In this document: positions 1-8,296 of the stretch, in pieces
Layout: each line of letters starts with the position of its first letter
How positions within the stretch are numbered: the first letter of the stretch is position 1
From: Bacteroidetes bacterium GWA2_40_15
GTDB lineage: Bacteria; Bacteroidota; Bacteroidia; Bacteroidales; VadinHA17
NCBI GenBank assembly: GCA_001768195.1
Contig: MENI01000021.1
Span: 1-64,000, forward strand
DNA length: 64,000 nucleotides
Direction: 5' to 3'
The notes under the pieces: generated by a model
The model's input: the letters and a program-made list of their open reading frames with translations, nothing else
Databases searched by the model: none
What the model was told of the DNA's origin: nothing
Position numbers and translations under genes: made by a program

Positions 1-109
1 AAAAAACTATTTCTATTTCGAAAGGCCGTTAATAATCCTTACTAATTTGTTAATAGGCTGTCAGTTTTATATTTCTTCGTGCGTTGCCCCTGAAGTATTC
101 GGTTATTTA

Positions 110-140
110 TTTGTTAATAATTTTATTAAAGCTATCTTTG
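110..140 (+). promoter_or_regulatory. Bacteroidota-type promoter of rpsP-rimM
   Basis: TTTG at 110-113 and TATCTTTG at 133-140 are separated by 19 bases. This matches the known Bacteroidota primary sigma consensus (TTTG, 19-21 bases, TAnnTTTG). It leaves a leader of about 45 bases before rpsP. Confidence 0.75.
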
Positions 141-186
141 CACCCACAAATTTGAAAACAGGTTAAATAAAAAAGCGTAAGAATTA

Positions 187-807
187 ATGGCAGTTAAAAT
201 CAGATTAGCTAGAAAAGGCCGCAAGAAAGTGGCCTTCTACCACATTGTGGTTGCAGATAGCAGATCGCCACGTGATGGCAGATATATTGAAAAGATCGGA
301 TCTTACAATCCGGTTACTAACCCCGCAACGATCGAACTTGATTTCGATAAAACGCTTGGTTGGCTGCAAAATGGCGCGTTACCTACAGATACATGCAGAG
401 CTATCCTGTCGTATAAGGGAGTTCTGATGAAAAAACACCTCATGGAAGGGGTAAAAAAAGGTGCTTTCGATGAAGCTGAGGCCAACAGAAGGTTTGATGA
501 GTGGATGAAGCAGAACGAGGCAAAAATTGAAGCCAAGAAATCAGGTCTTGAAAAGTCTCAGGATGAAGATCTCGACAACAGATTAAAGCAGGAGAAAAAG
601 ATCAATGAAGCAAGGGCTGCAAGACTTGCAAAGAAACAGGCTGATCTTGCTGCAAAAGAAACCGCTGATCTCAAAGCAATAACAGCGGTTGAAGAAGAAA
701 CGGCTGGCGCAGATGAAACTGCTGTAGAAGAAGAATCAGCCCCGGCTGAGGATTCAGCAACTGAAACAGATGCTGAAGCTCCGGCAGAAGATAAACCTCA
801 GGAGTAG
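187..807 (+). CDS. rpsP: 30S ribosomal protein S16 with long acidic C-terminal tail
   Basis: Structural protein of the small ribosomal subunit. The first 80 or so residues are a canonical S16 core (starts [20 protein letters not shown], followed by the [16 protein letters not shown] segment). From about residue 110 the chain becomes charged and then turns into a run rich in Glu, Ala and Thr to residue 206, more than twice the usual 80-90 residues of S16. Extended S16 tails are common in Bacteroidota, so the tail is probably genuine and disordered. The start is fixed by the conserved MAVKI. It is followed after 28 bases by rimM, the usual pairing of S16 with a 30S maturation factor, so the two are read as one operon. 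Confidence 0.97.
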   Translation: MAVKIRLARKGRKKVAFYHIVVADSRSPRDGRYIEKIGSYNPVTNPATIELDFDKTLGWLQNGALPTDTCRAILSYKGVLMKKHLMEGVKKGAFDEAEANRRFDEWMKQNEAKIEAKKSGLEKSQDEDLDNRLKQEKKINEARAARLAKKQADLAAKETADLKAITAVEEETAGADETAVEEESAPAEDSATETDAEAPAEDKPQE

Positions 808-835
808 TTGAACGGTCATAGGGATCATCGATCCA

Positions 836-1354
836 ATGGCTTACAGATACAACATATTACTGGGACGAATAGCCAAAGTCAGCGGCTTTGAGGGCGCCGT
901 GGCAATCAAACTCGAAAGATCTTTTATAGAGAATTTACCTCAGATGGAATCGGTCTTCATCGAAATCGAAGGAAGACCGGTTCCTTTTTTTATTTCTGAA
1001 TTGTCATATTCCGGAGGCGATATACTAAAGATAAAGTTCAGGGATTATAACACCGTTGACAAGGTAACTGAATTCAAAGGGTGTAAAATATACCTTACAT
1101 TGGGAATTCAGGCCAATGAAAAGACTGATGACTATGGTAGTATTATCGGATATGAAGTTTTAACCACAGATAATCAATCACTTGGACTCATAACTGAAGT
1201 GGTTCAGAATCCCGGCCAATGGCTTTTAAGTATAACCTCACCTCATAAAAAAGAGATTCTTGTTCCTCTGCATGAGGATTTAATTATTCTTCTTGATGAT
1301 AAGAAGAAGATCCTGATTTTAAAGATTCCTGAAGGATTATTGGAAATAAACTGA
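836..1354 (+). CDS. rimM: Ribosome maturation factor RimM
   Basis: RimM assists late assembly of the 30S head by binding S19. The 172 residues have the usual two-part layout: an N-terminal RimM beta-barrel (GRIAKVSGFEGAVAIKLE near residue 10, typical LGRI..xxGxxG..V signature) and a C-terminal PRC-barrel from about residue 95 (DDYGSIIGYEVLTTDNQSLG, ending near EILVPLHEDLIILLD). Length and order are normal for the family. It follows rpsP by 28 bases and shares its promoter. The trmD and rplS genes that often complete this operon in other phyla are not here; the next gene is an exported unknown. Confidence 0.95.
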   Translation: MAYRYNILLGRIAKVSGFEGAVAIKLERSFIENLPQMESVFIEIEGRPVPFFISELSYSGGDILKIKFRDYNTVDKVTEFKGCKIYLTLGIQANEKTDDYGSIIGYEVLTTDNQSLGLITEVVQNPGQWLLSITSPHKKEILVPLHEDLIILLDDKKKILILKIPEGLLEIN

Positions 1355-1356
1355 AA

Positions 1357-1410
1357 AATTCTGATTTCCTGTGCAGCAATTATCAGACAGGAGAGTCTTT
1401 AATCAGAATT
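1357..1410. terminator. Nested inverted repeat after rimM
   Basis: AATTCTGATT at 1357-1366 is repeated in exact inverse as AATCAGAATT at 1401-1410. Inside it CCTGT (1368-1372) pairs with ACAGG (1387-1391). The hairpin starts two bases after the rimM stop codon. There is no T-run after it, so it could be a processing or mRNA-stability element rather than an intrinsic terminator. Confidence 0.45.
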
Positions 1411-1438
1411 ATCTAAAACTAATTAAACACTACCCGAT

Positions 1439-2143
1439 ATGAAAAAGTTAACATCTGCGGCAGTTACTGTCCTGCTAGCAATTATCTCAACAGCATTTAT
1501 TTACGGTCAGTCAACAGAAAAGGAAACAAGGAATGTGACAGGATTTACAAAGGTCTCTTTCGGTGTTCCTGGGAACCTGTATATACGTTTCGGATCTGAA
1601 TATCAAGTGGTTCTTGAAGGCGATAAAGAATTCCTTGCTGATATTGAAACCGAAGTTTCCGGGGGCAGGCTGGTCATAAAGAAAGACAACTGGACAGGTT
1701 ATAATAATAAGAAGGTAATTGTAAACATTACAATGCCATCCATTGAAGGACTTGGAGTTTCCGGGTCAGGGCAGGCTGAGATTACTGATGCAGTAAAAGC
1801 AGAGGATCTCGGTCTTAGTGTGAGCGGAAGCGGTAAACTATTAATTAATGAACTCACTGCAGAGAATCTTGATTGTGGTATTTCAGGTTCGGGGGATATT
1901 ATTATAAAAGGAACCGGCAATGTTAATGAAGCTGAATTATCGATAAGTGGGTCCGGAAACTATTCAGGAGAATCACTTAAAATAAAAAGTGCTGAGATAA
2001 GCATCTCAGGAAGTGGTAGCTGTCAGTGCAATGTTGCTGAGACTCTGGAAGCAAGGGTATCGGGAAGCGGTAATGTTACATATATCGGAAATCCCAGGAT
2101 TGATGCAAGAGTATCAGGTTCCGGCCGCGTAAGGTCAAAATAA
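1439..2143 (+). CDS. Exported protein with head-GIN domain (DUF2807)
   Basis: A secreted or surface protein of unknown role. The first 23 residues form a Sec signal peptide (MKKLTSAAVTVLLAIISTAF, cleavage after IYGQ). From about residue 40 the chain is a right-handed repetitive beta structure in which the tripeptide GSG recurs every 20 residues or so (VSGSGQAEI, VSGSGKLLI, ISGSGDIII, ISGSGNYSG, ISGSGSCQC, VSGSGNVTY, VSGSGRVRS). This is the pattern of the putative auto-transporter adhesin head GIN domain, very common in Bacteroidota and without a settled function. It has its own start 84 bases after rimM and ends one base before the convergent Sua5-family gene, so there is no room for a terminator between them. 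Confidence 0.85.
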   Translation: MKKLTSAAVTVLLAIISTAFIYGQSTEKETRNVTGFTKVSFGVPGNLYIRFGSEYQVVLEGDKEFLADIETEVSGGRLVIKKDNWTGYNNKKVIVNITMPSIEGLGVSGSGQAEITDAVKAEDLGLSVSGSGKLLINELTAENLDCGISGSGDIIIKGTGNVNEAELSISGSGNYSGESLKIKSAEISISGSGSCQCNVAETLEARVSGSGNVTYIGNPRIDARVSGSGRVRSK

Positions 2144-2144
2144 T

Positions 2145-2714
2145 CTATTTCCTGATGATTTTGAATGAACCGTCAGCATTGAATTTTATGACAGGTGAGG
2201 CAGAACGCTTTTGCCTGTCATTCTGGTGGTATTTTACTACATAGTCAACAGAATCAATTAAATTTTTTTCAATTTCCGAATATAATTGAGGAGAGGGTTT
2301 TCCGCTGAAATTTGCTGAAGTGGACACTATTGGTTTTCTAAAAGCGGATATAAGCTGATTACAGAACTCATCACGGCATATCCTTATTCCAACAGAACCA
2401 TCATTACTGCATACCCCTTTTGCAAGATTTTTTCCTTTAGGGTATATAATTGTCAGGGGATCGTCAGTAACAGCAATCAACTCAAATACTGCTTCAGGTA
2501 TATCATGAACATATCGTTCGAGCATCTGTGCACTGTTAACCAGGATCAGAAGGCTTTTATTCTCATCTCTCGATTTTATCCTGAATATTTTCTCAACAGC
2601 ATCCTGGCTGGTTGCATCACAGCCAAGCCCCCATATTGTATCAGTTGGATAAAGAATAACTCCATTGCTTCTGAGAGTTTTCAGAGCAGTCTGGCTATCT
2701 TCTTCAAATAGCAT
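2145..2714 (-). CDS. L-threonylcarbamoyladenylate synthase, Sua5/YciO/YrdC family
   Basis: Makes the threonylcarbamoyl-AMP used to form t6A37 in ANN-decoding tRNAs, from threonine, bicarbonate and ATP. The 189 residues cover one YrdC fold. Visible hallmarks are LYPTDTIWGLGCDA near residue 20, KSRDENKSLLILV near 48-60 and the late STSANFSGKPSP. There is no C-terminal Sua5 extension, so this is the short YrdC/TsaC-like form. It lies 7 bases downstream of the glycosyltransferase gene on the same strand and is probably co-transcribed with it. Assignment to TsaC rather than the YciO paralog is by length and motif only. Confidence 0.88.
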   Translation of the reverse strand: MLFEEDSQTALKTLRSNGVILYPTDTIWGLGCDATSQDAVEKIFRIKSRDENKSLLILVNSAQMLERYVHDIPEAVFELIAVTDDPLTIIYPKGKNLAKGVCSNDGSVGIRICRDEFCNQLISAFRKPIVSTSANFSGKPSPQLYSEIEKNLIDSVDYVVKYHQNDRQKRSASPVIKFNADGSFKIIRK

Positions 2715-2721
2715 TCTGTTA

Positions 2722-3489
2722 TTATTGAGAGGAGCTGCGATTTTTGTTTAGTTGACGGAGATGCTTATACTTGTTGAATGCTGATTTACTGTATAAAGAG
2801 CATATCATATATCCGTTACGGCCATCAAGGAATCCTCCGTTAATGATGTATGTCCTGAAGAAGCCCCAGAATCCATGTAAATATGGTGTAAAAAAATAAG
2901 ATTTTTTTCCGGCTTTATGGAACTCTTCAGCACCGATAAGAGCATATCTCCCCATTTTTTCGTTATGGTCCTCAATGGAGGTGAAGGGCCAGTGAAGAAG
3001 GTCTCCTTTAAGTTTACCTATTGAAGATCCGTTTGAAAGAATGAATTTTTCATGAAGGTTCAGCTCTCCCCATGTGCCATCTTCTGAATGGAAAAGCCTC
3101 AGCTGCCTGTCGGGGTACCAGCCTGAATACTGGATCCATTTTCCGCAGTAATTGTTTCTCCTGTTGAATACGTAACTGTCATATTTCCAGTTATCCTTTA
3201 TCGAAAGAATCGAATCACGCAATTTGTCACTCAGGGCTTCATCAGCATCAAGTGAAAGTATATTCTTATATGTAGCAAGCTTGAGTGCATAGTTCTTCTG
3301 ATCGCGAAATCCTTCGAAAGCATGTTTAACAAACCTCACATTGTACTTTTTACATATCTCCTCTGTATTGTCAGTGGAAAAAGAATCTACCACAACGATT
3401 TCATCCGCAACGCCTTCAAGTGAGGCGAGGCACTTCCCTATAAACATCTCTTCGTTGTAGGTAATTATTACTGCAGATATTTTAGGCAT
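2722..3489 (-). CDS. Family 2 glycosyltransferase, WaaE/KdtX-like
   Basis: A cytoplasmic GT-A glycosyltransferase, likely acting on lipopolysaccharide core or another surface glycan. The N-terminus has the GT2 nucleotide-sugar fold (ISAVIITYNEEMFIGKCLAS, then EIVVVDSFSTDNTEEI). The metal-binding DxD region is LSLDADEAL at about residue 97. The W-rich middle (WYPDRQLRLFHSEDGTWG) resembles the WaaE/KdtX branch that adds a heptose or glucose to inner core. No membrane segment is clear. It precedes the Sua5 gene by 7 bases. The donor and acceptor sugars cannot be read from the sequence. Confidence 0.85.
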   Translation of the reverse strand: MPKISAVIITYNEEMFIGKCLASLEGVADEIVVVDSFSTDNTEEICKKYNVRFVKHAFEGFRDQKNYALKLATYKNILSLDADEALSDKLRDSILSIKDNWKYDSYVFNRRNNYCGKWIQYSGWYPDRQLRLFHSEDGTWGELNLHEKFILSNGSSIGKLKGDLLHWPFTSIEDHNEKMGRYALIGAEEFHKAGKKSYFFTPYLHGFWGFFRTYIINGGFLDGRNGYMICSLYSKSAFNKYKHLRQLNKNRSSSQ

Positions 3490-3894
3490 ACCTGATTTTA
3501 CTTATTTGAATTTGGGGCAAATTTAATATTATTTATGTAAAACCTAATAATAATGAGAACCTTTTGGTGAAAATGTGTTATCTCATGATAAAGGCTGTAC
3601 ATCATTGTATGAACGATCAAGCAAAAACTATACCGTAATATCATATTCCCTTAACATATCTCCCTAATAATGCAGAACAGCAGTTTTGTTTACAGGACAC
3701 ATAACATAATTGTATACGGCCAAATTAATAAACTATTTCTGAAAATGCAAAAGATAGTCTGTTTCTGTCTACTAAATAGTGTGATTTACTTTACTTCCTG
3801 CAAAAAGAAGTGTAAATTTGATACAGGAATCAACAATGTTCTTTGTAGGGTTTGTGATAAGGATATCTCACGGTTTATTTAAAAACTATATGCT
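3490..3894. other. AT-rich intergenic region between divergent genes
   Basis: This 405-base stretch separates the minus-strand glycosyltransferase from the plus-strand conserved unknown and should hold both promoters. A small open frame at 3670-3882 has no family resemblance and poor codon character. Only a weak promoter-like pair is visible for the plus strand (TTTG at 3817-3820, GTTCTTTG at 3838-3845, spacer 17). I see no tRNA, repeat or convincing hairpin. Confidence 0.5.
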
Positions 3895-4659
3895 ATGGGC
3901 AAGTACATTTATTTAACCTGCAATCCTGAAGCACTCGTAGCTTCAATGCTCCCTCCCGAAGCGTTTGGACTCTACCTTTCTACAGGCACAAAAAAGCGTA
4001 ATAAGGGCCAGGCTATATTTTTCGAAGTTGACGCCGGTATGATCAGTAATTTAATTGATCAGGAAAGGCTAAATAAGCGATGTGTTGCAAAGGAAGATGG
4101 CAGTCCGAAAAGCTCTGTTTATCTTTCGGTTTACAAGGTTCTGGAAATGATACCGTTGTCGTCACTTAAAAGCTTATATCTGACAACGGATCATGGAATT
4201 GTTCTTGAACTGAACAGATCCGGCTATGATAAAGCCGGAGAGCCTAAGAATGAACTGCACCTTTACCAGGAATTATGTCCGGTAACGCCAATGGTCGCCA
4301 GCAGCCTTGCACCCTCAGTCTTCATGAAGAAGCTGACTGATGGTTCAACTCCCATTACTCTTCCAAAACTTTTTTTTGTCGAATTGAAACTAGGGGAGCT
4401 TGCTGTAAATCCCCTCAAAGGCTCAGGAGAGAACCTTCCATACCCGAATATGAGCCATCTGCGTGACTGCCTTGAGATCATAAGGGGAGAGTATGAGAAG
4501 CAGATGAAGACTGTACACCGCTTCTTTACGGGAGAACTGCTTTACAGAACGATCGCATCGGGGTTCTATGTGGGTGCAAAAGAGGATGTTGTTTTCTATC
4601 CTTATCCCAGGATGAAGGACCTCGAAAAGATGAATTACAACTTCTTCAGGGCAATCTAA
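3895..4659 (+). CDS. Conserved protein of unknown function, 254 residues
   Basis: I do not recognise a named domain. The protein is soluble, without a signal peptide or membrane segment, and begins MGKYIYLTCNPEALVASMLP with the phrase LPPEAFGLYLSTG. It has an even mix of charged residues and reads as a genuine globular protein: normal codon use, a start preceded by an A-rich leader, and a C-terminal segment FYPYPRMKDLEKMNYNF. It precedes hppA in the same direction, but 222 bases and an hppA promoter lie between, so co-transcription is not implied. The mention of ligand-like phrases is not enough to propose a role. Confidence 0.7.
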   Translation: MGKYIYLTCNPEALVASMLPPEAFGLYLSTGTKKRNKGQAIFFEVDAGMISNLIDQERLNKRCVAKEDGSPKSSVYLSVYKVLEMIPLSSLKSLYLTTDHGIVLELNRSGYDKAGEPKNELHLYQELCPVTPMVASSLAPSVFMKKLTDGSTPITLPKLFFVELKLGELAVNPLKGSGENLPYPNMSHLRDCLEIIRGEYEKQMKTVHRFFTGELLYRTIASGFYVGAKEDVVFYPYPRMKDLEKMNYNFFRAI

Positions 4660-4793
4660 CAGATACAGTATACATTCTTACCGCAGGATTCACAGGAAGC
4701 CGTTTTGATGCTAAGCATAAACACCTGATTGTGGTTTATACTTTAAATAATCAGAGATCCTTGTGAACTTGCGGTTTTTTTCTTTTGTTTTCT

Positions 4794-4823
4794 TTTGTTA
4801 ATTGAAAAACTAATATAGTTTTG
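4794..4823 (+). promoter_or_regulatory. Promoter of hppA
   Basis: TTTG at 4794-4797, an 18-base spacer, then TAGTTTTG at 4816-4823, matching TAnnTTTG. The resulting 5' leader of about 55 bases is T- and A-rich and ends in AAAAACAAATATC before the ATG. Confidence 0.7.
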
Positions 4824-4881
4824 TACCCGTGAAAATTTTTTCATTTGATAACCTTTAATTTTTAATTTAAAAACAAATATC

Positions 4882-7173
4882 ATGATTAGTAGTATTTTTT
4901 GGATTGTGCCTATTTCAGCGCTCTGTGCTCTGTTATTCGCCTGGATTTTTTACAAGGGGATGAAGTCGCAGGAAGAAGGAACCGACAGGATGAAAGAGAT
5001 TGCCGAGTATGTCAGAGAGGGAGCGATGGCTTACCTGAGACGTCAGTATACAGTTGTAATCAAGGTATTTATTATCCTTGTTGTGCTTTTGTCAATTCTG
5101 GCTTATTTTGGAATTCAGAACCCGTTTGTGCCTTTTGCATTCCTCACCGGAGGTTTCTTTTCAGGTTTGTGCGGTTATCTTGGAATGAAGACAGCTACAT
5201 TTGCTTCGAACAGAACAGCATGGGCTGCTTCAAAATCGCTTAACAAAGGACTCCAGGTTGCTCTCAGGAGCGGTGCTGTTATGGGGCTGGTAGTTGTAGG
5301 TTTTGGCCTTCTCGACATAGCATTATGGTTTATTACCCTCAATAACTGGGTGTTTACTCCAGAGCATATGGAAAACGGGCTTAAATTTCTGGGACTTTCA
5401 TTTGTACATCCGGGTACTACTGAACATGAAAAACTTATAGAGATCACTGCTGTAATGCTTACCTTTGGAATGGGTGCTTCAACACAGGCTCTTTTTGCAC
5501 GTGTAGGCGGTGGTATATTCACAAAGGCTGCTGACGTAGGCGCTGACCTTGTTGGTAAGGTAGAAGCAGGAATTCCTGAGGATGATCCGCGTAATCCTGC
5601 CACAATTGCTGATAACGTAGGCGATAACGTAGGTGACGTTGCAGGTATGGGAGCCGATCTTTATGAATCGTATGCAGGTTCTATACTTGCCACTGCTGCT
5701 CTCGGAGCTGCATTGCCAGCCATAACAGGCGATACACAGATGAAGGCTGTGATTGCACCAATGCTGGTTTCAGCAATAGGTATATTTCTCTCAATAGCAG
5801 GTATTTACCTGGTAAGAACAAAAGAATCTGCCACTCCTAAAGCTCTTCTTCGTGCCCTGCTTCTCGGAACCGGTGGAAGCTCAGCTCTTATTCTGGTTGT
5901 ACTTGCTGTAATGGCAGGTTTTGACTGGATAACATGGGGTGTATTCGGATCAGCTGTTTCAGGTCTTCTGGCAGGTGTAATCATCGGACAATCAACTGAA
6001 TATTTCACATCTGACGCTAATAAGCCTACCCAGGGTATTGCAAAACAGGCCCAGCAGGGACCCGCCACAGTAATCATTGAAGGTATGGCTGTTGGTATGT
6101 ACTCTACATGGATTCCGGTACTGACAATAGTTGCAGGTATCATTGCAGCTTATGGCTTTGCAGGCGGCTTCACCAATTTTGCAATGGGTGTTTACGGAAT
6201 CGGGTTTGCCTCGGTAGGTATGCTCTCAACACTCGGAGTTACTCTTGCAACTGACGCTTTCGGCCCTATAGCTGATAATGCAGGAGGAAACGCTGAAATG
6301 GCAGAGCTTCCGAAAGGGGTAAGAGAAAGAACTGACGCCCTCGATGGTCTGGGCAACACAACAGCAGCAACAGGTAAAGGATTCGCTATCGGTTCAGCTG
6401 CTCTCACCGGTCTGGCTCTTCTTGCGGCTTATATGGAAGAGATCAAATTATGGCTTGGAAGAATTGTTGACAAAGCCCCTGAAGGTTACAAACAGATTGG
6501 TGATACCCTGTTCTATAAAACCACTGCTCCGGCAGTACAGGACGGACAGGTGGCAGTATCACTTACCACTGCAACAATAAAGGATTTTGTAACTGCATAT
6601 GATCTGTCAGTGTTCAATCCGATTCTGCTTGGAGGTATATTCATTGGTGCAATGATGGCATTCCTTTTCAGCGCCATGAGCATGAAAGCAGTGGGTCGTG
6701 CTGCAGGTAAGATGGTTGAAGAGGTTAGAAGGCAGTTCCGCGAAATCCCGGGCATTATGGAAGGTACAGCTAAACCTGAGTATGCAAAATGCGTTGAGAT
6801 ATCAACTGCAGGCGCTCAGAGCGAAATGCTTGCCCCTTCGCTAATTGCTATTACGGTTCCTCTTATTGTTGGTGTAGTGTTCGGAGTCCCGGGAGTTGTA
6901 GGACTTCTTGCAGGAGGCCTGACTTCAGGTTTTGTTCTCGCAAGTATGCTTAACAATTCAGGTGGTGCATGGGACAATGCCAAAAAATATATCGAAAGAG
7001 GCAATTATGGCGGCAAGAAAAGCGATCCGCACAAAGCTTCTGTTGTTGGCGATACAGTAGGCGACCCTTTCAAGGATACCTCCGGTCCTGCTCTCAACAT
7101 TCTTATCAAGCTTATGTCAATGGTATCTGTTGTGCTTGCAGGCCTTACTGTTGCATTCAGCATCTTCGCATAA
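4882..7173 (+). CDS. hppA: Membrane-bound K+-dependent pyrophosphatase (Na+ and/or H+ pump)
   Basis: Couples hydrolysis of pyrophosphate to ion export across the inner membrane, recovering energy from biosynthetic PPi. The 763 residues contain about 16 membrane segments and the family's Mg-PPi motifs: GGGIFTKAADVGADLVGKVE, then DNVGDNVGDVAGMGADLYES starting at residue 244, and the C-terminal GNYGGKKSDPHKASVVGDTV. The residue that decides K+ dependence sits in GNTTAATGKG: Ala495 replaces the Lys found in K+-independent pumps, with Gly498 three residues later, so this is the K+-dependent subfamily. Members of that branch in Bacteroidota include Na+ and dual Na+/H+ pumps; which ion is moved here cannot be decided by eye. 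It is monocistronic, with its own promoter and terminator. Confidence 0.97.
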   Translation: MISSIFWIVPISALCALLFAWIFYKGMKSQEEGTDRMKEIAEYVREGAMAYLRRQYTVVIKVFIILVVLLSILAYFGIQNPFVPFAFLTGGFFSGLCGYLGMKTATFASNRTAWAASKSLNKGLQVALRSGAVMGLVVVGFGLLDIALWFITLNNWVFTPEHMENGLKFLGLSFVHPGTTEHEKLIEITAVMLTFGMGASTQALFARVGGGIFTKAADVGADLVGKVEAGIPEDDPRNPATIADNVGDNVGDVAGMGADLYESYAGSILATAALGAALPAITGDTQMKAVIAPMLVSAIGIFLSIAGIYLVRTKESATPKALLRALLLGTGGSSALILVVLAVMAGFDWITWGVFGSAVSGLLAGVIIGQSTEYFTSDANKPTQGIAKQAQQGPATVIIEGMAVGMYSTWIPVLTIVAGIIAAYGFAGGFTNFAMGVYGIGFASVGMLSTLGVTLATDAFGPIADNAGGNAEMAELPKGVRERTDALDGLGNTTAATGKGFAIGSAALTGLALLAAYMEEIKLWLGRIVDKAPEGYKQIGDTLFYKTTAPAVQDGQVAVSLTTATIKDFVTAYDLSVFNPILLGGIFIGAMMAFLFSAMSMKAVGRAAGKMVEEVRRQFREIPGIMEGTAKPEYAKCVEISTAGAQSEMLAPSLIAITVPLIVGVVFGVPGVVGLLAGGLTSGFVLASMLNNSGGAWDNAKKYIERGNYGGKKSDPHKASVVGDTVGDPFKDTSGPALNILIKLMSMVSVVLAGLTVAFSIFA

Positions 7174-7196
7174 TAGTAAACACAAAATAACAAATA

Positions 7197-7222
7197 GGGG
7201 CTTTGAATGAAGCCCCTTTTTT
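7197..7222 (+). terminator. Intrinsic terminator of hppA
   Basis: GGGGCTT (7197-7203) pairs with AAGCCCC (7210-7216) around a six-base loop, followed at once by TTTTTTG. It lies 24 bases after the hppA stop codon. Confidence 0.85.
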
Positions 7223-7255
7223 GTTAATATGTCTTTATTATGAATTGTTGTATTC

Positions 7256-7321
7256 ACCCCTAAATCCCCAAGGAGGGACTTTAAAAACCATTATTAAGCC
7301 CCCTTGGGGGGTTTGGGGGTA
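7256..7321. repeat. REP-like C/G-rich inverted repeat
   Basis: A left arm ACCCCTAAATCCCCAAGGAG (from 7256) faces a right arm reading CCCCCTTGGGGGGTTTGGGG and ending near 7319. The arms are imperfect but clearly inverse, with a short A-rich centre. The same style of element recurs at 44930-45043, and in reduced form at 50058-50090. Such elements are frequent in Bacteroidota intergenic DNA and may be mobilised by RAYT transposases. Confidence 0.6.
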
Positions 7322-7351
7322 TAATTAACTACTTTTGAAAAAAGAAGACAG

Positions 7352-8296
7352 ATGACACTACCATCACTTTCCGATATACAGTCAGCCAACTTAAGGATCA
7401 GCCCATTCATACACTGTACTCCTGTTCTTACTTCACAATTATTGAACAGCATATTTGAATGTGAGTTGTTCTTCAAATGTGAGAATTTCCAGAAAGTAGG
7501 AGCTTTCAAGTTCCGGGGAGCTGCAAATGCTATCCTGTTGCTGAACGATGAGGAAAAAAAGATGGGAGTGGTAACTCATTCATCAGGCAATCATGCTGCC
7601 GCTCTTGCGCTGGCAGCAAAGATTAATGGTGTTAAAGCCACTATAGTTATGCCAGAAACTTCACCTGTCGTAAAGAAGAATGCTGTTGCAGGTTATGGTG
7701 CTGAGATAATGTTCTGTAAACCTACCCTTCAGGCTCGTGAAGAAACAACCAGAATGATAATGGAGAGAACCGGGGCGAAACTGATCCACCCTTACGATAA
7801 CTTTAATGTAATATGCGGCCAGGGAACTGCTTCCCTGGAACTTCTTAATGAAAAACCCGACCTTGATTTTGTAATCGCTCCAATAGGTGGTGGCGGACTG
7901 ATGAGCGGAACATCAACTTGTGTAAAGGGGATTAACAGCAAAATAAAAGTGATCGGGGCTGAACCCCTGAATGCGAACGATGCCTGGAAATCATTCACAA
8001 CAGGACAGCTTGTGCCATCTGTTAATCCTTTAACAGTAGCTGACGGATTGCTTACTTCTCTCAGTGAACTTACTTTCACCATAATAAAGAAGAATGTCGA
8101 TCAGATTCTTACGGCCACTGAAGAGTCTATAGTTGAATGCATGCTCCTTGTATGGGAAAGAATGAAAATAATAATCGAACCGTCATCGGCAACTGTTCTG
8201 GCTGTGATAAGGGAAAACCCCGGAATGTTCAGAGGAAAGAAAGCGGGTCTGATAATTTCAGGCGGGAATGTCGATTTCAGAAAGCTTCCCTTTTAG
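7352..8296 (+). CDS. PLP-dependent threonine/serine dehydratase family enzyme
   Basis: A fold-type II PLP enzyme that probably deaminates threonine to 2-oxobutanoate (or serine to pyruvate); serine racemase is the main alternative. The PLP lysine lies in FKCENFQKVGAFKFRGAANA around residues 45-65 and the phosphate-binding glycine loop is IGGGGLMSG near residue 178. At 314 residues it has only the catalytic domain: the C-terminal ACT-like regulatory domain of biosynthetic IlvA is absent, so it resembles catabolic TdcB or serine racemase. A -10-like TACTTTTG sits at 7330-7337, only 14 bases before the ATG. Its stop codon overlaps the convergent phosphatase gene by four bases. Confidence 0.88.
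   Translation: MTLPSLSDIQSANLRISPFIHCTPVLTSQLLNSIFECELFFKCENFQKVGAFKFRGAANAILLLNDEEKKMGVVTHSSGNHAAALALAAKINGVKATIVMPETSPVVKKNAVAGYGAEIMFCKPTLQAREETTRMIMERTGAKLIHPYDNFNVICGQGTASLELLNEKPDLDFVIAPIGGGGLMSGTSTCVKGINSKIKVIGAEPLNANDAWKSFTTGQLVPSVNPLTVADGLLTSLSELTFTIIKKNVDQILTATEESIVECMLLVWERMKIIIEPSSATVLAVIRENPGMFRGKKAGLIISGGNVDFRKLPF

Noticed and set aside
3670-3882. Small open frame of 70 codons on the plus strand
   Set aside because: No family resemblance, many rare-looking codon runs, Cys/Lys-rich tail and no promoter or ribosome-binding context. Treated as non-coding spacer.
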